Source: JAXGYX01 sp964487355 (GTDB lineage: Bacteria; Bacillota; Clostridia; Saccharofermentanales; Fastidiosipilaceae). From it: a stretch of DNA of 11,728 nucleotides. The stretch lies in NCBI GenBank assembly GCA_964487355.1, contig CAZAPS010000042.1:1-11728 (forward strand), read 5' to 3'. Both the position numbers and the translations under genes were made by a program. Shown here in pieces: positions 6,886 to 11,728 of this stretch (position 1 is its first letter; the number at the start of each line of letters is the position of its first letter). The notes beneath the pieces were generated by a model. That model saw only the letters and a program-made list of their open reading frames with translations, had not been told where the DNA came from and made no database searches.

Positions 6886-9576
6886 ATGAGCGAGGACAAG
6901 AGTAAAACTGATCATTTCATGACGGAAGATCAGAGGATCGAAGCAATATTTCGTGAAAATGTAGCGAATATTGTACCGGTCGAGCTCGAAAGCGAGATGA
7001 AAACTTCTTTCATTGACTATGCGATGAGTGTGATCACAGACCGCGCCTTGCCGGATGTTCGAGACGGACTAAAGCCGGTCCACCGGCGTATCCTCTATTC
7101 GATGTTCACTCAAGGTTTCACACCGGAAAAACCGCACCGCAAATGCGCGACCACGGTTGGAGATGTGCTGGGTAGATTTCACCCCCATGGCGACGCGGCG
7201 GTCTACGACTCTTTGGTCCGCTTGGCGCAGGACTTCTCGATGCGCTATACCCTGGTCGACGGGCACGGCAACTTTGGCTCTCGTGACGGCGACGCCCCGG
7301 CGGCATACCGATACACGGAAGCTCGCCTGACAAGAATCGCCATCGAGATGATGAACGATATCAACAAGAACACGGTGGATTTTCAGCCGAACTTTGATGA
7401 GCATGAAATGGAACCGGCCGTGTTGCCCGCGCATTTTCCCAATTTACTGGTCAATGGATCCACCGGCATCGCTGTCGGCATGGCTACCCATATCCCACCG
7501 CATAATTTAGGTGATGTCATTGAAGGAGCGATTCATTTACTCAATAATCCAGACGCCACCGTTGACGATCTGATGCGATTTGTGCCCGGACCGGATTTCC
7601 CAACCGGCGGTCTGATTTTAGGCACCGACGGAATTCGCTCCATGTACACAACCGGTAGAGGTAAGATCGTTGTCCGCGCCAACTGTGAAATTGAAGAGGC
7701 TCCCAACGGGCGACAGCGCATCGTTGTGCGTGACCTGCCCTACATGGTCAACAAGGCGAAATTGATCCAAAAAATCGCTGAGCTGGTGAAAAACAAACGA
7801 CTGGAAGGCATATCCTACGTTCGTGATGAATCCGACCGCAACGAAGCGGTTCGCATAGTAATTGAAATCAAGCGAGATTCGAACGCCAATGTCGTGTTGA
7901 ACCGCCTTTATCGCATGACTCAGCTGCAAGATAACTTTAACGCCAATGTGCTGGCTCTGGTGCCGGACGGCGGGCCGCTGGTTCCCAAGCTGATCAATCT
8001 GCATGACGCCCTTCACTATTACAACGAGCATGCCAAAGAGGTCACCACCAGACGCACGCAGTTTGAACTTGAAAAGACCGAGGCGCGCAAACATATTGTT
8101 GAAGGCTTGCGTGTCGCCATCGCCAATATCGATGAAGTGGTGCGCATCATCCGCGCATCCAAAAATGAAGATGACGCGAAAACCCGCCTCAGTGAACGTT
8201 TTGGATTCTCTGAGCGCCAGGCGCAACATATCGTCGACATGCGTTTGGGTCGCCTGACCGGACTGGAGCGCGACAAATTGGAGGCTGAATACGCCGATTT
8301 GTTGAGTAAAATAGAATACTATTTAGAGATTTTGCAAAATGAGAGCCGTTTAATCGAAGTCATCATTGAAGAGATGAACGCTCTAAAAGATAAATATAAT
8401 GACGAGCATCGCACACAGATCGATGTGGCCGGAGGCGAAATCACCGATGAATCGCTGATCAAAGAGGAACTTGTGGTCGTCACGATGACTCATTTTGGCT
8501 ACATCAAGCGGCAACCGACGGACACGTACTCCAAACAACACAGAGGAGGCAGAGGCATTATCGGCCTTCACATGCGTGAGGACGATTTTGTGCAGATGTT
8601 GATCACCTCGCACACTCATGACTATCTTCTGTTCTTCACGGAAAAGGGGCGGGTGTTCCGTCTTAAGACCTATCAAATTCCGGAAGAAAGCAGACAGGCC
8701 AGAGGACTGCCGGTTGTCAACCTGCTGCAACTTGATCCTGATGATCGAATCGAGACTGTCATCCCGATCGTTAGGGATGAACACTATGAATATTTGATTA
8801 TGGCCACGCGCAACGGACTGGTTAAACGAACCGCCGTCAGTCAGTTTAAGAACATCAACCGGGCGGGCCTGATCGCGATCGACCTGAGAGAAGGTGACGA
8901 GTTGATTGGCGTGACCCACTCTTCCGGCAAAGATGATCTACAGTTAATAACCAAACAAGGATTTGGGATTCGTTTCAGCGAATCCGATGTCCGCCCGACC
9001 GGACGAAACACCATGGGTGTGAAGGGTATCACACTGAACGAGGATGACGAAGTCATCAGCATGGTGCGCGTCATCGACGCCGAGGAGCGTGTCAAAGAAT
9101 TGAATGGCGAGGAGGATAGCGCGAACCTAATGTTTGTTTCCGAATTTGGTTTTGGCAAAAGGACGAACTATGACGAGTTCCGGGTGCAAAGACGTGGAGG
9201 TAAAGGGCTGATCGCATATAAACCTTCATCAAAAACCGGTGATCTTGTGGCTGCCTTGTCGATTTCAGATCAAGAAGACGCTGTCATGATCGATGAGGCC
9301 GGACTGATCATACGCATCGCGGCCACTGAGATCTCGACGCTGGGCCGAACAGCCAGAGGAGTGACCTTGATGCGTTCGCGCACCGGCAAAGTTGTCGATG
9401 TGACCGTTGTCGAGCATGAGGAGACAGACGATTTCGAAATGGCGGAAGATGAGTTCACCACAGAGCAAGCTGAACCGGATATGCGTGAGGTGAGCGAGGA
9501 AGCGCAGTCTTCGGTGTTGTTGCCGTCAGATGGGCTCGATGATCATGAGACAAATGACGAAGAAACGGACAACTGA
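6886..9576 (+). CDS. gyrA: DNA gyrase subunit A
   Basis: GyrA cuts and rejoins DNA; with GyrB it introduces negative supercoils. The 896-residue protein has the winged-helix breakage domain with HPHGD (99-103), catalytic Tyr143 in AAYRYTEARLT, the tower and coiled-coil region to about 510, and a six-blade C-terminal pinwheel. QRRGGKG at 768-774 is a perfect GyrA box at the late-blade position; the first blade carries the variant QHRGGRG (551-557). These motifs favour GyrA over ParC. Residues from about 840 form a very acidic tail. The residue equivalent to E. coli Ser83 is Ala104, while Asp108 (E. coli Asp87) is kept. No gyrB is in the window. The gene has its own promoter and is followed after 21 bases by the DUF1461 gene. 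Confidence 0.96.
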   Translation: MSEDKSKTDHFMTEDQRIEAIFRENVANIVPVELESEMKTSFIDYAMSVITDRALPDVRDGLKPVHRRILYSMFTQGFTPEKPHRKCATTVGDVLGRFHPHGDAAVYDSLVRLAQDFSMRYTLVDGHGNFGSRDGDAPAAYRYTEARLTRIAIEMMNDINKNTVDFQPNFDEHEMEPAVLPAHFPNLLVNGSTGIAVGMATHIPPHNLGDVIEGAIHLLNNPDATVDDLMRFVPGPDFPTGGLILGTDGIRSMYTTGRGKIVVRANCEIEEAPNGRQRIVVRDLPYMVNKAKLIQKIAELVKNKRLEGISYVRDESDRNEAVRIVIEIKRDSNANVVLNRLYRMTQLQDNFNANVLALVPDGGPLVPKLINLHDALHYYNEHAKEVTTRRTQFELEKTEARKHIVEGLRVAIANIDEVVRIIRASKNEDDAKTRLSERFGFSERQAQHIVDMRLGRLTGLERDKLEAEYADLLSKIEYYLEILQNESRLIEVIIEEMNALKDKYNDEHRTQIDVAGGEITDESLIKEELVVVTMTHFGYIKRQPTDTYSKQHRGGRGIIGLHMREDDFVQMLITSHTHDYLLFFTEKGRVFRLKTYQIPEESRQARGLPVVNLLQLDPDDRIETVIPIVRDEHYEYLIMATRNGLVKRTAVSQFKNINRAGLIAIDLREGDELIGVTHSSGKDDLQLITKQGFGIRFSESDVRPTGRNTMGVKGITLNEDDEVISMVRVIDAEERVKELNGEEDSANLMFVSEFGFGKRTNYDEFRVQRRGGKGLIAYKPSSKTGDLVAALSISDQEDAVMIDEAGLIIRIAATEISTLGRTARGVTLMRSRTGKVVDVTVVEHEETDDFEMAEDEFTTEQAEPDMREVSEEAQSSVLLPSDGLDDHETNDEETDN

Positions 9577-9580
9577 TTTG

Positions 9581-9592
9581 AAAGCGCGCTTT
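9581..9592. repeat. 12-bp perfect palindrome between gyrA and the DUF1461 gene
   Basis: AAAGCGCGCTTT reads the same on both strands and fills most of the 21-base gap between the gyrA stop and the next ATG. In mRNA it could only form a small, strained hairpin. It may be chance or a dyad binding site. No Shine-Dalgarno is visible beside it. Confidence 0.4.
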
Positions 9593-9597
9593 GACAG

Positions 9598-10314
9598 ATG
9601 AAAAAAATGGCAATGGATGTCGGATTGTTTATTTGGGCGCAAGCGTTGATCATCGCGTTGTTGTTGATCAGTGTGGATATTCATTCTTTTTACCGACCGC
9701 TGTTCGACCAAACTTATGCGCAAATGGACACCGCGCGGGAAATTGGTGTTTCCGAACTTGAACTCCGGCAAGCGACAACCGTCTTGCTGGACTACATTCG
9801 AGATGACCGTGGCGACCTTGATCTGACGGTGAATGTGGATGGTGTCGCTCAGCCCATGTTCAACGAACGGGAAGTTGAACACATGGTCGACGTCAAGGTT
9901 TTATACCGAAACGCGATGAACGTGAAATGGATCTGCCTGGCCACGTTCGTCGTGGGACTGATCGCTCTGGTCATGATTAGAAAACAAGACAGAGCGCGCT
10001 TGTTTTTTCGTGCGATCAAAGTCGCTTTGACGGTCAGTCTGATCGTCATGTCGATTGTCTTCGTATTTTTAATGGTTGATTTTGAACGATTTTGGACAAG
10101 CTTCCACAAACTTTTTTTTAGTAACGATCTGTGGATTTTAGACCCTCGCACAGACAACCTGATTCTGATGGTCCCCACGCTGTTTTTCAACCGCCTGGTT
10201 AAACGCATTGTCATGACATTTGCCGGCGCGATTTTGCTATTGCTGATCGCCAACGCGGCATATGCGATATCACGCGGAAGAAAACAATTGACGAACCGAT
10301 CATCTGAGCGATAA
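9598..10314 (+). CDS. DUF1461/TIGR01906 membrane protein, possible lipoprotein intramolecular transacylase (Lit-like)
   Basis: This 238-residue protein has four likely membrane helices (about 8-27, 111-127, 141-161, 204-223), with an external loop between the first two. Family marks include RPLFDQTY, FNEREVEHMVDVKVLY with His95 and Asp98, and FHKLFFSNDLWILDPRTDNLI with His170, Trp179, Asp182 and Asp186. Most members are annotated only as integral membrane proteins. From what I recall, the family includes Lit of low-GC Firmicutes, which moves an acyl chain within diacylated lipoproteins to make the lyso form, with conserved histidines in the active site. Whether this copy does so is inference. 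It follows gyrA by 21 bases with no terminator, so it is probably co-transcribed. No good Shine-Dalgarno is visible, and ATGs at 9607 and 9613 are alternative starts. Confidence 0.8.
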   Translation: MKKMAMDVGLFIWAQALIIALLLISVDIHSFYRPLFDQTYAQMDTAREIGVSELELRQATTVLLDYIRDDRGDLDLTVNVDGVAQPMFNEREVEHMVDVKVLYRNAMNVKWICLATFVVGLIALVMIRKQDRARLFFRAIKVALTVSLIVMSIVFVFLMVDFERFWTSFHKLFFSNDLWILDPRTDNLILMVPTLFFNRLVKRIVMTFAGAILLLLIANAAYAISRGRKQLTNRSSER

Positions 10315-10350
10315 GACCGATATCATTGCGAGTGGACCAAAATTATTCGC

Positions 10351-10420
10351 ATCGTTAATAAAAAAAGAACTGCCCCGTCACTCGTTCGAGTTGATGAGAC
10401 AGTTCTTTTTTATTAACGAT
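10351..10420. terminator. Bidirectional terminator between convergent genes
   Basis: The left arm (10351-10372) and right arm (10400-10420) are near-perfect inverted repeats of 22 and 21 bases that differ by one extra A in the A-tract. The loop is 27 bases and contains a small inner stem, ACTC-GTTC-GAGT. Because each arm carries an A7 or T6 run, the RNA from either strand ends in a CAGTTC stem followed by a U-run. It would terminate the gyrA/DUF1461 transcript from the left and the dehydrogenase transcript from the right. Confidence 0.85.
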
Positions 10421-10474
10421 CGCTCTCTGAGCCTTATGTGGACGATGTCAAGCGTCGGTAGGTCAGCTTGGCAC

Positions 10475-11431
10475 TCAAATATCTTTTACAAACTCCTGAA
10501 CTTCCTTGACTTTGGCAGCGGACTTCAGCAGTAGCTGATACTCATCATCAGGCAAAATAGATGTAATGATCTTTTCGATGCCGTTCTTACCAATGACCGC
10601 CGGCACGCTTAGACAGCAATCTGATATGCCGTACTCACCATTAAGCACACAGCCCACGGGACGAATCGTTGAAGAATCACGCAAGATTGACTGAGCGATC
10701 GTCGAAACTGAAACCGCGACACCGTTGAATGTCGCACCTTTTCGTTTGATGATCTCGGCTCCGGCTTTTTTAGTTTTCTCCAGATACTCAGCCCGCTCTT
10801 CGTCACTGAGCTCAATCTTGACACTCTTTAAGTACTGTTTCAGTTCTATACAACTGATATAAATCTGAGACCAGACGGGGAATTGAGTATCACCATGTTC
10901 GCCCAAGATGAAAGCGTGGACATTTGTGACGTCAACACCTAACTTGTCGCCCAGCAGATAGCGGAAACGAATGGTGTCCAACGCGGTGCCAGAGCCGATT
11001 ACTTTGCTCGCGGGCAATCCGGACCATTGCTGAATTTTATAAGTCAATATATCCACCGGGTTCGCGACCACCAACAAAACGCCACCATTATAATATTTCA
11101 TAATGTTTTCGGTAATGTTTTTGGCGATTTTACAGTTTTTCGCAGCCAGATCCAGACGAGTCTCACCCGGTTTTCTCGCGGCGCCTGCCGTGATGACAAT
11201 CAAGTCAGCGAAAGCGACTTCTTCGTAAGTGCCGGAGTGAATATCCATTTCTCCAAGGAAAGGAAGTCCGTGCGCGATATCCATCGCCTCGCCCTCGGCT
11301 TTGTCAGCATCTACATCGACAAGAACCAGTTCGCTGCAGACCTGTTGGATCGCCATACAAAACGCGGTGGACGAGCCAACCTGACCCGCACCGATAATCA
11401 CGACTTTCGAGCCGCCTGTTGTTTTAGCCAT
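10475..11431 (-). CDS. ldh: NAD-dependent L-lactate/malate dehydrogenase family enzyme, probably lactate dehydrogenase
   Basis: The 318-residue protein has the LDH/MDH fold: NAD-binding GAGQVGS (14-20), acidic Asp39 after strand 2, the mobile substrate loop AARKPGETRLDL with Arg92 (LDH Arg109), VVANPVDILTY with Asn124 (LDH Asn140), Asp152 and Arg155 (LDH 168 and 171), and GEHGD with proton-transfer His179 (LDH His195). KGATFNGVAV (231-240) matches the LDH KGATYYGIA segment. By sequence style it is closest to clostridial LDHs, which regenerate NAD+ by reducing pyruvate to lactate. However, the specificity residue, Gln102 in classical LDH, is Arg86 here, as in malate dehydrogenase, so oxaloacetate is a real alternative substrate. 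The start is firm: AAGGAGA (11438-11444 on the - strand) lies 6 bases from the ATG. It is a single-gene unit converging on gyrA/DUF1461. Confidence 0.92.
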   Translation of the reverse strand: MAKTTGGSKVVIIGAGQVGSSTAFCMAIQQVCSELVLVDVDADKAEGEAMDIAHGLPFLGEMDIHSGTYEEVAFADLIVITAGAARKPGETRLDLAAKNCKIAKNITENIMKYYNGGVLLVVANPVDILTYKIQQWSGLPASKVIGSGTALDTIRFRYLLGDKLGVDVTNVHAFILGEHGDTQFPVWSQIYISCIELKQYLKSVKIELSDEERAEYLEKTKKAGAEIIKRKGATFNGVAVSVSTIAQSILRDSSTIRPVGCVLNGEYGISDCCLSVPAVIGKNGIEKIITSILPDDEYQLLLKSAAKVKEVQEFVKDI

Positions 11432-11472
11432 AAGTAATCTCCTTAAACAAGTAAAAATCGAAACTAGTAAAG

Positions 11473-11500
11473 ATTATAGCATTTGAATCCGCATTGTGAC
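11473..11500 (-). promoter_or_regulatory. Promoter of the lactate/malate dehydrogenase gene
   Basis: On the - strand, TGCTATAAT (11473-11481) is a perfect -10 with the TGn extension. GTCACA (11495-11500) sits 16 bases upstream and matches four of six -35 bases. Predicted start is near 11466, leaving a leader of about 35 bases. On the + strand the -35 region reads as two near-repeats, ATTGTGACG and ATTGTAATC (11493-11510), which could hold a regulator, for example a redox sensor. No full inverted Rex-type site is visible. Confidence 0.7.
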
Positions 11501-11510
11501 GATTGTAATC

Positions 11511-11728
11511 ATGCGAATTTTAATAATTTTATTTAATTCAATATCAATATTTACTTGATAAATTATAAGTTCATTTATTATTGGTAGAAAAAGTGCGCGA
11601 AAGGACGATTGATTAATTATTGATTCTTCTATCTTTTTAACTGTTCACTGATGTATCTAACGAATTTGACCTGGATAGAGTCCATATAGTTGGTGTAAAT
11701 TCAAAATAAGAGAAGAGCCATATCTCGC
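11511..11728. other. AT-rich region upstream of ldh, no convincing gene
   Basis: This stretch is much richer in A and T than the coding DNA, especially 11515-11600. No frame on either strand stays open long enough for a gene. The best coding-like trace is on the - strand at 11629-11685, an 18-codon frame ending in VKFVRYISEQLKR. It is preceded by an in-frame stop at 11701-11703. It might be the remnant or frameshifted end of a gene lying further right, or chance. Confidence 0.4.

Noticed and set aside
7618..8229. Long open frame antisense to gyrA (203 codons)
   Set aside because: It lies wholly within the strongly supported gyrA gene, has no ribosome site or recognisable family, and arises from codon bias of the sense strand.
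9591..9619. TTGACA at 9591-9596 as a -35 for the DUF1461 gene
   Set aside because: No -10-like hexamer lies 16-18 bases downstream, and the start codon falls between the two positions.
11551..11610. TTGATA in the AT-rich right end as a promoter for a rightward gene
   Set aside because: The matching -10 position reads TTATTG, and no start codon with an open frame follows in the window.
1..11728. Replication origin with DnaA boxes
   Set aside because: The gene order is origin-proximal, but I found no cluster of TTATCCACA-like sites in the intergenic gaps.

Overview
This window reads as ordinary chromosomal DNA from a low-to-mid GC Bacillota bacterium, most likely class Clostridia. The evidence is the block rnpA-yidD-yidC-jag-mnmE-mnmG-rsmG, which is the classic gene order beside the replication origin in this phylum. 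It is supported by purine-rich Shine-Dalgarno sites before several genes, extended -10 promoters, intrinsic terminators, and an NAD-dependent lactate/malate dehydrogenase of the fermentative type. I see no tRNA, rRNA, CRISPR array, transposon or phage gene.

Layout, left to right. Positions 1-2322 hold the end of rnpA, then yidD, yidC and jag on the + strand, closed by a good intrinsic terminator at 2369-2397. These genes serve tRNA 5' processing, membrane protein insertion and RNA binding. Positions 2439-6725 hold mnmE, mnmG and rsmG on the + strand: the two subunits of the tRNA U34 modification enzyme and the 16S rRNA m7G methyltransferase. mnmG and rsmG overlap by 4 bases. A hairpin-rich gap separates mnmE from mnmG. 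Next comes a 148-base gap with hairpins and a perfect extended -10 promoter, followed by gyrA (6886-9576) and a DUF1461/TIGR01906 membrane protein (9598-10314), the family that contains the lipoprotein transacylase Lit. A bidirectional terminator (10351-10420) separates this from a convergent lactate/malate dehydrogenase gene on the - strand (10475-11431), which has its own extended -10 promoter. The last ~230 bases are AT-rich with no convincing gene.

There is no sign of an undescribed defence, mobile or biosynthetic system here. The points most worth a second look are within known families: an Arg at the lactate/malate specificity position of the dehydrogenase; a natural Ala at the quinolone-contact position of GyrA; a five-copy 9-bp in-frame tandem repeat in jag; the transcription break and poor ribosome site in front of mnmE; the structured mnmE-mnmG spacer; and gyrA sitting where parA/parB-type genes often follow rsmG.
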